Shown: positions 1-6,963, numbered from the stretch's first letter. The stretch: DNA of 9,861 nt from Alkaliphilus sp. (GCA_023230535.1 JALNXC010000025.1:1-9861); one strand, 5' to 3'. The notes: generated from the letters alone by a model not told the origin. Made by a program: numbers and translations.

Positions 1-182
1 TTAGCGTCAATCCGTTAAACCCTATTATACAGTTCATATATAATACAACCGAATTCATCTTAGCACCGATACGTGATGTTATCAGCAATGTATTCGGTTA
101 TTCGGGATTTTTGGATTTTTCACCTTTGATAGCGATAATTTTAATCCAAGTAATATATAATATAATTGTAAGGATATTATAG
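1..182 (+). CDS. YggT family membrane protein, 3' end only
   Basis: This is the C-terminal 59 codons of a gene that enters from the left edge, read in frame from base 3 to a TAG at 180-182. The visible protein contains NPIIQFIYNTTEFILAPIR, which fits the YggT/Ycf19 family pattern (NP, then an aromatic and Thr-rich stretch ending in a Pro-x-Arg turn). A hydrophobic closing helix follows (LIAIILIQVIYNIIV). In Firmicutes yggT lies in the sepF-yggT-ylmH-divIVA cell-division cluster, and the next gene here is divIVA, which supports the call. The biochemical role of YggT proteins is poorly defined; they are small integral membrane proteins tied to envelope or division functions by location. An S4-domain ylmH gene usually sits between yggT and divIVA, but only 127 non-coding bases separate them here. 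Confidence 0.85.
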   Translation, partial: SVNPLNPIIQFIYNTTEFILAPIRDVISNVFGYSGFLDFSPLIAIILIQVIYNIIVRIL

Positions 183-309
183 TCGGAATCCGGTAATGTT
201 TTTTAAACTAAAACACGAGAATAGGCGGTATAGATACAATGTGAGTTGAATAAAAAATAGCGATGAATTTTTATAAACCTACTTGAATAGACGATGGGGG
301 TGGCAGTAT

Positions 310-771
310 ATGATAACACCTTTAGAGATACAAAATAAGGAGTTCAAGAGAAGTATCAGGGGTTATAAGGAATATGAGGTAGATGAATTCTTAGATAAAA
401 TAATAGTTGATTATGAAAAGCTATATAAAGAAAATTTAGAATTAAAAGATAAATTGGAAGGAGCACATTATCAACTAGAAAAATATAAGGAAATAGAAGA
501 AACATTAAAAAAGACTTTAATAGTGGCCCAGGATGCGGCCGAAGATGTAAGGGCTAATGCACATAAGGAATCGGAACTCATCATACAAGAAGCCGATGTA
601 AAAGCTAAAGAGATTATTAATAAAGCAAATGATGAGATTGAAGATATCAGAGGCAAATTTGAAAGCATGAAAAATCAAATGCAGGTTTTCAAAACAAGGT
701 TTAAAGCCTTATTACAATCACAATTGAATTCGATTGATGATGCATGTGATGATTTGGAAAAAGAAAATTAG
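310..771 (+). CDS. divIVA: DivIVA domain cell-division/polarity protein
   Basis: The protein has 153 residues. It opens with the DivIVA signature: ITPLEIQNKEFKR, then the RGY turn, then EVDEFLD. In the family this N-terminal part binds curved membrane at septa and poles. The remainder, from about residue 30 to the end, is a charged heptad-like coiled coil (KENLELKDKLE, then QDAAEDVRANAHKE) that drives oligomerisation and partner recruitment. I place the start at ATG 310, because GGGGGTGG at 296-303 sits six bases upstream and family members begin close to the TPLEI motif. An in-frame TTG at 283 would add nine residues unlike the family and has no good ribosome binding site. The gene lies downstream of yggT, as in other Firmicutes, and is followed by a likely terminator. 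At 153 residues it is of ordinary size for clostridial DivIVA. Confidence 0.93.
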   Translation: MITPLEIQNKEFKRSIRGYKEYEVDEFLDKIIVDYEKLYKENLELKDKLEGAHYQLEKYKEIEETLKKTLIVAQDAAEDVRANAHKESELIIQEADVKAKEIINKANDEIEDIRGKFESMKNQMQVFKTRFKALLQSQLNSIDDACDDLEKEN

Positions 772-784
772 GATAATTCGAAAT

Positions 785-809
785 AAAAGTCGCATTTTGT
801 GCGGCTTTT
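785..809 (+). terminator. Probable intrinsic terminator after divIVA
   Basis: A 10-bp stem pairs AAAAGTCGCA (785-794) with TGCGGCTTTT (800-809), with one T-G wobble and a five-base TTTTG loop. It lies 14 bases after the divIVA stop. The downstream arm ends in four T that form the usual T-tract, and the upstream A-run pairs with them. The T-tract is short and interrupted by G at 810, so termination may be partial and some read-through into mtnN is possible. It would separate divIVA from the following genes. Confidence 0.6.
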
Positions 810-850
810 GTAATCTGACTTGGAGATACTGTAATTGAAGGGGGATTTTT

Positions 851-1549
851 ATGGGCAGTATAGGAATAATAGGTGCTATGGATGAGGAAATATATAATTT
901 AAAAAACGAAATGGAGATTAGTGAAGTAAAAACAGTCGCTAATATGGATTTTTATATGGGTGCTATTGAAGGTAAGGAGATAATTCTTGTCAGATGCGGT
1001 ATAGGAAAGGTGAATGCGGCTATATGTACCCAAATTTTAATAAGTATATTTGATGTAAAAACAATCATAAATACAGGGGTAGCCGGTGCAATAAAAGATG
1101 ACTTGAATGTATTGGATATAGTTATTTCCACAGATGTACAACAACATGATTTTGATGTAACCGGATTTGGATATAAATTAGGTGTGATTCCCGGGATGAA
1201 AAAATATATTTTTCCGGCGGATGAGGATTTGATTCAAAAAGCTGTGTATGCTTCTGAAAAAGTACTGAGTAACAATAGGGTGAGCAAGGGAAGAATTGTT
1301 TCCGGGGATATATTTGTCAGTGATGTTAAATTAAAACAGTATTTATTAAAAAATTTTGGTGCTTATTGTACGGAAATGGAGGGCGCGGCAATAGGTCATA
1401 CTTGTTATGTCAATAATATACCATTTGTTATTATTAGAGCCATGTCCGACAGGGCAGACGGATCGGCACATGATAATTTTAACAAATTTGTTCATCAGGC
1501 AGCAAATTATTCTAAAGATATTGTAAAGTTAATGCTAAAAAAGATATAA
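851..1549 (+). CDS. mtnN: 5'-methylthioadenosine/S-adenosylhomocysteine nucleosidase
   Basis: This cytoplasmic nucleosidase of 232 residues hydrolyses methylthioadenosine and S-adenosylhomocysteine to adenine plus the thioribose or ribosyl-homocysteine product. It serves methyl-cycle detoxification and methionine salvage. The PNP/UDP phosphorylase fold is clear. GIIGAMDEE at 5-13 carries the Glu (residue 13) aligning with catalytic Glu12 of the E. coli enzyme. A glycine-rich stretch, NTGVAGA, lies at 74-80, and SGDIF at 151-155. EMEGAA at 175-180 matches the substrate-binding Met-Glu pair, and SDRAD at 199-203 supplies the catalytic Asp (residue 200). Length is normal for the family. The ATG has GAAGGGGGA just upstream. 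The gene sits between divIVA and a small membrane protein gene, which is not its usual setting. Neither luxS nor other methionine-salvage genes are in the window. Confidence 0.95.
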   Translation: MGSIGIIGAMDEEIYNLKNEMEISEVKTVANMDFYMGAIEGKEIILVRCGIGKVNAAICTQILISIFDVKTIINTGVAGAIKDDLNVLDIVISTDVQQHDFDVTGFGYKLGVIPGMKKYIFPADEDLIQKAVYASEKVLSNNRVSKGRIVSGDIFVSDVKLKQYLLKNFGAYCTEMEGAAIGHTCYVNNIPFVIIRAMSDRADGSAHDNFNKFVHQAANYSKDIVKLMLKKI

Positions 1550-1635
1550 GGATAGTAAGGAATAAAAATAAGACCCCCGGTATATACGTAGAGTAGAAAT
1601 TAATTTAAATAGAAAAAAATATTGGAGTGGTAATC

Positions 1636-1935
1636 ATGTCTAAAAATAAAGATAATCCACGCAACAGCGAAATACCTGATAGAGTGGGCCATATAGAAAA
1701 GATATCAAGAAAGATGGACGATATAAGGGTGGCGGAATATATAGAAATGATATCCAATCCTAAAAGAGTTATCTTTATGAATTTTATAGCCGGGTTGACC
1801 AGGGGGTTAGGAATGGGTATTGGTTTTACTGTTTTGGCGGGGATCGTATTATATCTGATGCAAAGCTGGGTCAATCTTCCCGTTGTCGGCAGACTTATCG
1901 CTGAATTACTTGATATTATTGATACCTATAGATAA
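1636..1935 (+). CDS. Small DUF5665-like membrane protein
   Basis: This 99-residue protein has unknown function. Residues 1-40 are polar and highly charged, rich in Lys, Asp and Glu, and probably cytoplasmic. NPKR follows at 41-44, then a glycine-rich hydrophobic stretch (AGLTRGLGMGIGFTVLAG, about 52-69) continuing to LYLMQSW, which makes one membrane-spanning helix. The tail LPVVGRLIAELLDII looks amphipathic. The NPKR, Arg-Gly-Leu-Gly-Met and single-span layout matches, from memory, the DUF5665 family of small Firmicutes proteins. The ATG at 1636 is preferred because GGAG at 1624-1627 lies eight bases upstream; an in-frame GTG at 1627 overlaps that site. It lies 92 bases before lspA on the same strand and may share its transcript, which hints at an envelope role, but this is inference only. 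Confidence 0.75.
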   Translation: MSKNKDNPRNSEIPDRVGHIEKISRKMDDIRVAEYIEMISNPKRVIFMNFIAGLTRGLGMGIGFTVLAGIVLYLMQSWVNLPVVGRLIAELLDIIDTYR

Positions 1936-2027
1936 GAGGGTTCCGTTGGTAAAAACATGTCTTATATCTCTTGTGTTTTAATAATTGTACAATCATTTAC
2001 TGAAGAAAAAGATGGGAGAGAGAATGT

Positions 2028-2453
2028 ATGAATTATGCTATTGTAATTATAGTATTTATATTAGATCAATTGAGCAAGGTATTGGCCTTAAAATATTTAG
2101 CACCGGTTGGCAGTATTCCCATCATTAAAAATATATTTCATTTAACTTATGTTGAAAACCGCGGTGCTGCTTTTGGAATTTTACAAAATCAAAAGTTGCT
2201 CTTTATTGTTTTTGCTCTATTAGTGTTAAGTTCTATATGGTTTTATGCGCATAATAATAAACCGGATAAAATTATGGTTTACGGATTGAGCCTGGTGGCG
2301 GGCGGTGCCCTTGGAAATCTGGCGGATCGTATCAGGCTGGGATTTGTTGTTGATTATTTTCATATTGTAAATTTTCCGGTATTCAACATAGCTGATTTTG
2401 CTGTTGTCATCGGTATAATTTTAATCAGTATTTTCATACTAAAATATGATTAG
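2028..2453 (+). CDS. lspA: Lipoprotein signal peptidase (signal peptidase II)
   Basis: This inner-membrane aspartyl protease of 141 residues removes signal peptides from diacylglyceryl-modified prolipoproteins. The conserved blocks are present: DQLSK at 13-17, VENRGAAFG at 42-50, GGALGNLADR at 92-101, VVDYF at 107-111, and FNIADFAVVIG at 119-129. Asp109 (VVD) and Asp123 (NIAD) correspond to the catalytic dyad seen in LspA structures. Four hydrophobic helices fit the family topology. The protein is slightly short because the loop between VVD and NIAD and the C-terminal tail are trimmed; no key residue is lost. GGGAGAGAG at 2014-2022 precedes the ATG. Gene order lspA-rluD-pyrR is the common Firmicutes arrangement. 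Confidence 0.96.
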   Translation: MNYAIVIIVFILDQLSKVLALKYLAPVGSIPIIKNIFHLTYVENRGAAFGILQNQKLLFIVFALLVLSSIWFYAHNNKPDKIMVYGLSLVAGGALGNLADRIRLGFVVDYFHIVNFPVFNIADFAVVIGIILISIFILKYD

Positions 2454-2483
2454 GCCGTTTAGTTCAAAAAGGAGAGGGATTTT

Positions 2484-3413
2484 TTGGACATAAAAAATCT
2501 GATAGTGACAAAAGAGGAAAGTAATAACAGATTAGATGTTTATTTAGCAAAACAATACAAAGAATTAAGCCGCAGTCATATACAAAAACTTATAAAGGAA
2601 AATTATATAAGGGTCAATAGCAAATTAAAAAGACCAAATTATATTGTTAAATCGGGGGATCAAATAAAGTTCAGCCTGCCGAGATCAGAGGAATTGTTGA
2701 TAAAACCGGAAAATATTCAAATCCACATTGTATATGAAGATGATGATATAATTGTTGTTAACAAGCGACAGGGTATGATAGTGCATCCGACTCTCACCAA
2801 TCTTTCCGGTACTTTGGTCAATGGTTTGCTATATTATTGTGGTCCAAATCTGTCCGATATTAACGGTATGATGCGGCCCGGAATTGTTCATCGAATAGAT
2901 AAAGATACGTCAGGATTATTGGTAGTAGCTAAAAATAATATTTCCCATGAAATATTGGCTAAACAATTTAAACAACATACTATCAACAGAAAATATCATG
3001 CAATTGTTTCAGGTGTTATAGGGGAAACAAATGCGACTATAGATGCACCCATAGGAAGGGACCCCATGAACAGGCTTAAAAGAGCCGTTACAGGCAGTGG
3101 GAAACATGCTGTCACTCATTTTAAGGTGTTGGATAGGTTCAGAGGTTATACATATATTGAGGCTGAATTGGAAACAGGAAGGACCCACCAAATCAGGGTG
3201 CATTTTGCTTATATTGGAAAACCTGTTTTGGGGGATCCCATGTATGGATGTAAAAATTCAAAGTTCAAATTAAAGGGTCAGGTTCTCCACGCAAGGACCC
3301 TGGGTTTTATTCATCCTACAAAAGGGAAATATGTGGAGTTTGTGTCAGATCTACCCGAATATTTCAATAAGTTATTGAAGCTGTTAAAAAATAATTATTT
3401 TAGGGAACAGTAA
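2484..3413 (+). CDS. RluD-family 23S rRNA pseudouridine synthase
   Basis: This 309-residue enzyme isomerises uridine to pseudouridine in RNA, most likely 23S rRNA. An S4 RNA-binding domain covers roughly residues 15-65 (NRLDVYLA, then SRSHIQKLIKE). The RluA/RluD catalytic domain follows. HRIDKDTSGL at 136-145 contains the nucleophilic Asp139, TGRTHQIRVH at 231-240 is the late conserved motif, and KPVLGDPMYG lies at 246-255. The closest well-known counterpart in the same location is Bacillus ylyB; which uridines it modifies cannot be read from the sequence. The start is TTG at 2484, supported by GGAGAGGG at 2471-2478 and by the absence of an upstream ATG in frame. The gene begins 30 bases after lspA and ends 18 bases before the pyrR start, so the three genes are probably co-transcribed. 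Confidence 0.93.
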   Translation: MDIKNLIVTKEESNNRLDVYLAKQYKELSRSHIQKLIKENYIRVNSKLKRPNYIVKSGDQIKFSLPRSEELLIKPENIQIHIVYEDDDIIVVNKRQGMIVHPTLTNLSGTLVNGLLYYCGPNLSDINGMMRPGIVHRIDKDTSGLLVVAKNNISHEILAKQFKQHTINRKYHAIVSGVIGETNATIDAPIGRDPMNRLKRAVTGSGKHAVTHFKVLDRFRGYTYIEAELETGRTHQIRVHFAYIGKPVLGDPMYGCKNSKFKLKGQVLHARTLGFIHPTKGKYVEFVSDLPEYFNKLLKLLKNNYFREQ

Positions 3414-3431
3414 CTTATGGAGGATTTTAAA

Positions 3432-3968
3432 ATGAAAAGGCAGATTCAACTTTTAGATGAAAAAGCGATTAATCGCGCTATTACTCGAATTGCTCACGAA
3501 ATTATTGAAAAGAACAAGGGAGCAAAGGACATTATTTTAGTAGGAATAAAGAGCCGGGGTGTTCCCCTGGCTGATCGTTTAGCTGAAAAAATTAAGATTA
3601 TAGAGGGCAGGAAAATTCCCGTAGGTGTGCTGGATATTACACTCTATAGAGATGACCTGACAGAAGAGCGAATAGAGCCTATTATACACAGTTTGTACAT
3701 TGAAACAAATATTAATTATAAAATTGTTATTTTAGTGGATGATGTATTATATACCGGAAGGACAACGAGAGCCGCTCTGGATGCATTGATGGATATGGGC
3801 AGGCCAAAAATAATTCAATTAGCCGTACTTATAGATAGGGGCCACAGGGAATTACCGATCAGAGCGGATTACGTGGGTAAAAATGTTCCCACTTCAAGGA
3901 AGGAAATAGTAAAAGTATATTTAGAGGAAACAGACGGAAATGACAGTGTAATTATTGAAAAAATATAA
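3432..3968 (+). CDS. pyrR: PyrR: pyr mRNA-binding attenuation protein / uracil phosphoribosyltransferase
   Basis: The protein has 178 residues, close to the usual length for PyrR. In the family it binds UMP or UTP, then an RNA hairpin in pyr mRNA leaders, promoting termination; it also has a uracil phosphoribosyltransferase activity. The type I PRTase PRPP-binding loop VDDVLYTGRT is at 102-111. Other PyrR blocks are LVGIKSRGVPLA (36-47), DITLYRDDL (68-76) and DRGHRELPIRADYVGKNVPTS (split as DRGHRELPIRAD at 135-146 and YVGKNVPTS at 147-155). I choose ATG 3432 because TGGAGG at 3418-3423 is spaced eight bases before it and homologues start at this point. The in-frame ATG at 3417 lies against the same site and has none of its own. 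No pyr biosynthesis gene or obvious pyr attenuator lies downstream, so its RNA targets must be elsewhere on the chromosome. Confidence 0.96.
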   Translation: MKRQIQLLDEKAINRAITRIAHEIIEKNKGAKDIILVGIKSRGVPLADRLAEKIKIIEGRKIPVGVLDITLYRDDLTEERIEPIIHSLYIETNINYKIVILVDDVLYTGRTTRAALDALMDMGRPKIIQLAVLIDRGHRELPIRADYVGKNVPTSRKEIVKVYLEETDGNDSVIIEKI

Positions 3969-4086
3969 TTTATAGAATGCCGTATCCCGTCCCCGGTTAC
4001 CGGTTGTAAGGCTCCGTATGCTATATCCGACTTTTAGTATATAGGCCATGTAAATATATTCCCTATTAAATGTTTAGATTGCTCAC
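3969..4086. other. Convergent intergenic region, pyrR / rqcH
   Basis: These 118 bases separate two genes that point at each other. I see no strong stem followed by a T-tract for either strand. What is visible is a tandem near-repeat, CCGGTTA then CCGGTTG (3993-4006), a repeated CCGTAT (at about 3980 and 4014), and an imperfect AT-rich hairpin at 4021-4044. In that hairpin CTATAT pairs with ATATAG, an inner ACT pairs with AGT, and a CCG bulge lies between them. The last could be a weak bidirectional pause, but that is speculative. Confidence 0.4.
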
Positions 4087-5865
4087 TTACAGTTGTTTTT
4101 TAACATTTTTTAATGCCGATCTTTCATCACTATCTACCAATACAGTGGAGTAATTATCGTATATTACCATGCCGGGTTTGGCACCGCGCCGTTTTTTTAC
4201 ATTTTTTCTTTGGGTATAATCTACGGCTACCTTTGTAGAATTTTTGGCTTTGCTATGATATGCGGCCAATGTTGCCGCTTCTAATATGGAAAAATCTCCC
4301 GGAGTTTTGTCTTTCCGTCTTAATACTACATGAGAGCCGGGCATATCCTTGACATGAAACCAGAGATCTTCTCCGGAGGATATTTTAAAAGTAATATCAT
4401 TGTTCTGTTTATTGTTTTTACCCACAAATATTTCAAATCCTTCGGATGATATATATTTGAGATAATTGGATTTTCTATTGGAATCGATACCCTTTTTGGT
4501 GATCTTACGTTTTAAAATTCCGATTTCTTCAAGTTCCGCACGTATTTCTTCGATATCGGACATATGCGTACATTGTTCAATATTTATAATAATTTGCTCC
4601 AAATAGTTAATCTCTACCTTGGTTTTTTTAATCTGTTTGTTGATTTCATAAATTGCGGTTTTAGCTTTATTGTACATTTTAAAATATTTTTGTGCGTTCC
4701 GGGCGGGGGTCAATCTTTTGTCTAATGAGATATTTACTACATTATGGTCATCATCATAAAAATTGACGAGTTCAATCTCATCTTGATCCTTCCCGATTTG
4801 ATAGATATTGGCAGTAATTAAATTGCCGTAGAGCTTGTATTTTTTGGCTTCATATCCTTTTTTCAGATCCCTATCCAAATTATTTAATTTATTATACATT
4901 CTATCCAATTTTATACGTATATTTTTGCGTAAATCGCCGGTTCTCTGTTTTATTCGTTCTTTAGAATCCCTTTTTAAATAAAAGTCCTCTAACATATCGT
5001 TTGTGGACTCGAATAAATGCTTTTCATAATAATTGAGATGGCTGATTTCAATAGAACTGAAATCAATATATTTTTCAATTGTACTGTCATAATAGATTAT
5101 TGGGATAAAATTATTCGTTTTTATCTTATCAATTATATCCGTAAAATTTTTGTAAATACTATCCATTGTTTGACTATCTAAATTGGATAATATTGCATTT
5201 TCATCCACGGAGGATCTGTAACAGATTTCTCGTGAAAGGAGGGGGGATATACCTGTAAAACTCATATATAATGCTTTATATATGGGGGTGCGTTTGTCTT
5301 TGCTTTTGATGACGGAAGTAAAAACGTCCCCGGTATCGATATCTAAAGGATTGATCTTGTTTTGTGATGGGGGCATTGTATATTTAATTCCCGGCAGCAC
5401 CTGTCTGTATCGACTGATGGAATAGGGGATACGTTTTATACTGTCTATTATTTTATTGTCTTCATAATTTATCAGAATTATGTTGCTGTGCTTGCCCATC
5501 ATTTCTATTATGAGTTCCTTAGTTTTTAATATATTGAGTTCATCCGAAGATTCTATAATCAATTTAACCATTCTTTCAAATTGCGGCTGTACAATATCTA
5601 TAATCCTGCCTCCAAGCAGATGTTTTCTGAGAATCATACAAAAATTAGGAGGGGACATTGGATTTTCTTTATTAAATTTAGTAAAATGAATTTTAGGGTA
5701 ATTACTATTTGCGGACAACAAAACCCTGTAATTGTTTCCTTTATTTCTTATGGTAAAAACTATTTCATCGGTTTCCGGTTGATAAATTTTATCGATTCTT
5801 CCGAAACATAACCTAAATTTTAACTCATGGGTTAAAGCAGCTATGACACATCCGTCTAAAGCCAT
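4087..5865 (-). CDS. rqcH: RqcH, NFACT-family ribosome quality-control factor (YloA/FbpA)
   Basis: The protein has 592 residues, near the 570 of Bacillus RqcH. In the family RqcH binds 50S subunits carrying stalled peptidyl-tRNA and recruits tRNA-Ala to add C-terminal alanine tails that mark the chain for proteolysis. Older annotations call these fibronectin-binding proteins. The NFACT-N domain spans about 1-280, with GRIDKIYQP at 22-30, FCMILRKHLLGG at 75-86 and EMMGKHSNIIL at 121-131. A long helical coiled-coil region runs from about 285 to 445. The NFACT-R domain is at about 470-575, with FKISSGEDLWFHVKDMPGSH at 493-512, AAYHSKAK at 534-541 and VDYTQRKNVKK at 548-558. The pair equivalent to Asp97-Arg98 of Bacillus RqcH is Glu97-Arg98 here. 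The ATG is preceded by AGGAGA (minus strand, 5881-5876) with a slightly long ten-base spacing. It is a single-gene unit, divergent from yicC. Confidence 0.95.
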   Translation of the reverse strand: MALDGCVIAALTHELKFRLCFGRIDKIYQPETDEIVFTIRNKGNNYRVLLSANSNYPKIHFTKFNKENPMSPPNFCMILRKHLLGGRIIDIVQPQFERMVKLIIESSDELNILKTKELIIEMMGKHSNIILINYEDNKIIDSIKRIPYSISRYRQVLPGIKYTMPPSQNKINPLDIDTGDVFTSVIKSKDKRTPIYKALYMSFTGISPLLSREICYRSSVDENAILSNLDSQTMDSIYKNFTDIIDKIKTNNFIPIIYYDSTIEKYIDFSSIEISHLNYYEKHLFESTNDMLEDFYLKRDSKERIKQRTGDLRKNIRIKLDRMYNKLNNLDRDLKKGYEAKKYKLYGNLITANIYQIGKDQDEIELVNFYDDDHNVVNISLDKRLTPARNAQKYFKMYNKAKTAIYEINKQIKKTKVEINYLEQIIINIEQCTHMSDIEEIRAELEEIGILKRKITKKGIDSNRKSNYLKYISSEGFEIFVGKNNKQNNDITFKISSGEDLWFHVKDMPGSHVVLRRKDKTPGDFSILEAATLAAYHSKAKNSTKVAVDYTQRKNVKKRRGAKPGMVIYDNYSTVLVDSDERSALKNVKKQL

Positions 5866-5896
5866 TAGAATTTCATCTCCTGTTTAATTTTTAATT

Positions 5897-5925
5897 ATAA
5901 TAGCATAATTTAATAAAGTATGCAA
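5897..5925 (-). promoter_or_regulatory. Candidate promoter for rqcH
   Basis: On the minus strand, TTGCAT (5925-5920) is followed after 17 bases by TATTAT (5902-5897). The -10 box is preceded by TGC, giving an extended -10 of the TGn type. The predicted start of transcription near 5890 leaves a leader of about 25 bases that includes the rqcH ribosome binding site. The -35 box matches the consensus at only three of six positions, and AT-rich DNA yields such matches by chance. Confidence 0.45.
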
Positions 5926-5980
5926 AATTATATAAATAATACGAAGGAATATAATTATGATAACATATAGATTAAATCAC

Positions 5981-6004
5981 ATCGGTCCGATAGTTCGAAA
6001 ACTA
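5981..6004. repeat. Two adjacent small inverted repeats upstream of the yicC promoter
   Basis: ATCGGTCCGAT (5981-5991) is an 11-base palindrome around a central T. It is immediately followed by, and shares one base with, a hairpin in which TAGTT (5991-5995) pairs with AACTA (6000-6004) around a CGAA loop. They lie just before the candidate -35 box of yicC in the rqcH-yicC divergent gap. They could form an operator, but no regulator is identified and short palindromes also occur by chance. Confidence 0.3.
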
Positions 6005-6005
6005 C

Positions 6006-6034
6006 TTGTAATTATATACATATGAATATAAAAT
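6006..6034 (+). promoter_or_regulatory. Candidate sigma-A type promoter for the yicC-priA operon
   Basis: TTGTAA (6006-6011), a 17-base spacer, and TAAAAT (6029-6034) match the vegetative consensus at four of six and five of six positions. The predicted transcript start near 6041 leaves a leader of roughly 28 bases containing the yicC ribosome binding site. No other comparable promoter is evident before the six downstream co-directional genes. Confidence 0.55.
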
Positions 6035-6068
6035 AATAGAGGGAAACATAAACGGAAGGATGAAATCT

Positions 6069-6950
6069 ATGGTAAAAAGTATGACAGGCTTTGGAAAAGG
6101 CGATTTCAGGGTTGATGATAAATATTTTCAGGTGGAACTGAAATCCGTTAATCATAGATATATGGATATCAGTATAAGGCTACCAAAAATATTTAATTAC
6201 TTAGAGGAAAATATAAGAAATCTTATAAAATCATATTTGCAAAGAGGGCGTATTGAGGTTTATATTACTTATAAGAATACCGACGGCAGTGATGTCAAGA
6301 TGGAAATAGATATGCCTTTGGCGAGGGAATATTTAGACTCATTATTAGAAATGGAAAAAAACTTATCAATACGAAGTGATATTACTACATCCTTAATAGT
6401 CGGTTTTCCGGATGTAATAAAGATAGAAAAAAAGGAGGAAGATGAGGGGGAAATATGGCAATGTTTACAGGGAGCTTTAGACGATGCTCTTACAAAGTTA
6501 GTATCAATGCGGAAAAAAGAGGGGAATAAACTAAAAGAGGATATGCTGAAACGCTTGGGAAGGACTGATGATTTTCTTATACAGATAAAAAATAGAAGCC
6601 CTATAATCGTACAGGAATATAGACAAAAATTAACAGATAGGATTGAGGAAATATTAAGTGAGCAATTTGATTTAGATGATACCCGTATAGCAACAGAAGT
6701 AGCATTGTTTGCCGACAAGAGCAACATAACGGAGGAAATAGTAAGGTTACATAGCCATATAGAACAATTTACCAAGATTTTAGAAGAGGATGATGCTGTC
6801 GGTAGAAAATTAGATTTTCTTCTCCAAGAGATGAATAGGGAAATCAATACAATCGGATCTAAAGCAAATGATTTAATTATAGCAAATTTAGTTATTAATA
6901 TGAAAAGTGAACTTGAAAAAATGAGAGAGCAGGTTCAAAATATTGAATGA
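6069..6950 (+). CDS. YicC/YloC family endoribonuclease
   Basis: This 293-residue protein belongs to the YicC family. Its E. coli and Bacillus (YloC) members are reported to be endoribonucleases acting on single-stranded or small RNAs. The N-terminal YicC-like domain opens with the hallmark SMTGFGKG at 4-11 and continues with ELKSVNHRYMDISIRLP (23-39). The C-terminal DUF1732 region ends in KLDFLLQEMNRE (247-258), NTIGSKAND (260-268) and MREQVQNIE (285-293), all highly conserved. I choose ATG 6069 because homologues start four residues before the Thr-Gly-Phe-Gly motif and CGGAAGGA (6053-6060) is eight bases upstream. The ATG at 6060 overlaps that site. It heads a six-gene operon, with remA 13 bases downstream. 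The pairing yicC-remA-gmk is conserved in Firmicutes. Confidence 0.95.
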   Translation: MVKSMTGFGKGDFRVDDKYFQVELKSVNHRYMDISIRLPKIFNYLEENIRNLIKSYLQRGRIEVYITYKNTDGSDVKMEIDMPLAREYLDSLLEMEKNLSIRSDITTSLIVGFPDVIKIEKKEEDEGEIWQCLQGALDDALTKLVSMRKKEGNKLKEDMLKRLGRTDDFLIQIKNRSPIIVQEYRQKLTDRIEEILSEQFDLDDTRIATEVALFADKSNITEEIVRLHSHIEQFTKILEEDDAVGRKLDFLLQEMNREINTIGSKANDLIIANLVINMKSELEKMREQVQNIE

Positions 6951-6963
6951 AGGAGAGATGCTC

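Noticed and set aside
235..240. TACAAT as a -10 box for divIVA
   Set aside because: No acceptable -35 sequence lies 16-18 bases upstream, and such hexamers are common in AT-rich DNA.
283..309. TTG start at 283 for DivIVA, adding nine residues
   Set aside because: The extra residues do not resemble DivIVA N-termini, and a strong ribosome binding site at 296-303 serves ATG 310.
808..835. Promoter-like TTGTAA and TGTAAT boxes before mtnN
   Set aside because: The implied transcript start near 842 would fall within the mtnN ribosome binding site, and the -35 box overlaps the terminator stem.
4001..4020. Possible remnant of a PyrR-binding attenuator just after pyrR (GTAAGGCTCCG)
   Set aside because: The conserved binding-loop sequence and the alternative terminator/antiterminator stems are not present.
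5480..5811. Two plus-strand frames (69 and 76 codons) inside rqcH
   Set aside because: They overlap each other and the conserved NFACT-N coding region on the opposite strand and have no domain resemblance.
6269..6847. 192-codon open frame on the minus strand inside yicC
   Set aside because: It is antisense to a clearly conserved gene, and its serine/isoleucine-rich product has no recognisable domain; it is a shadow.
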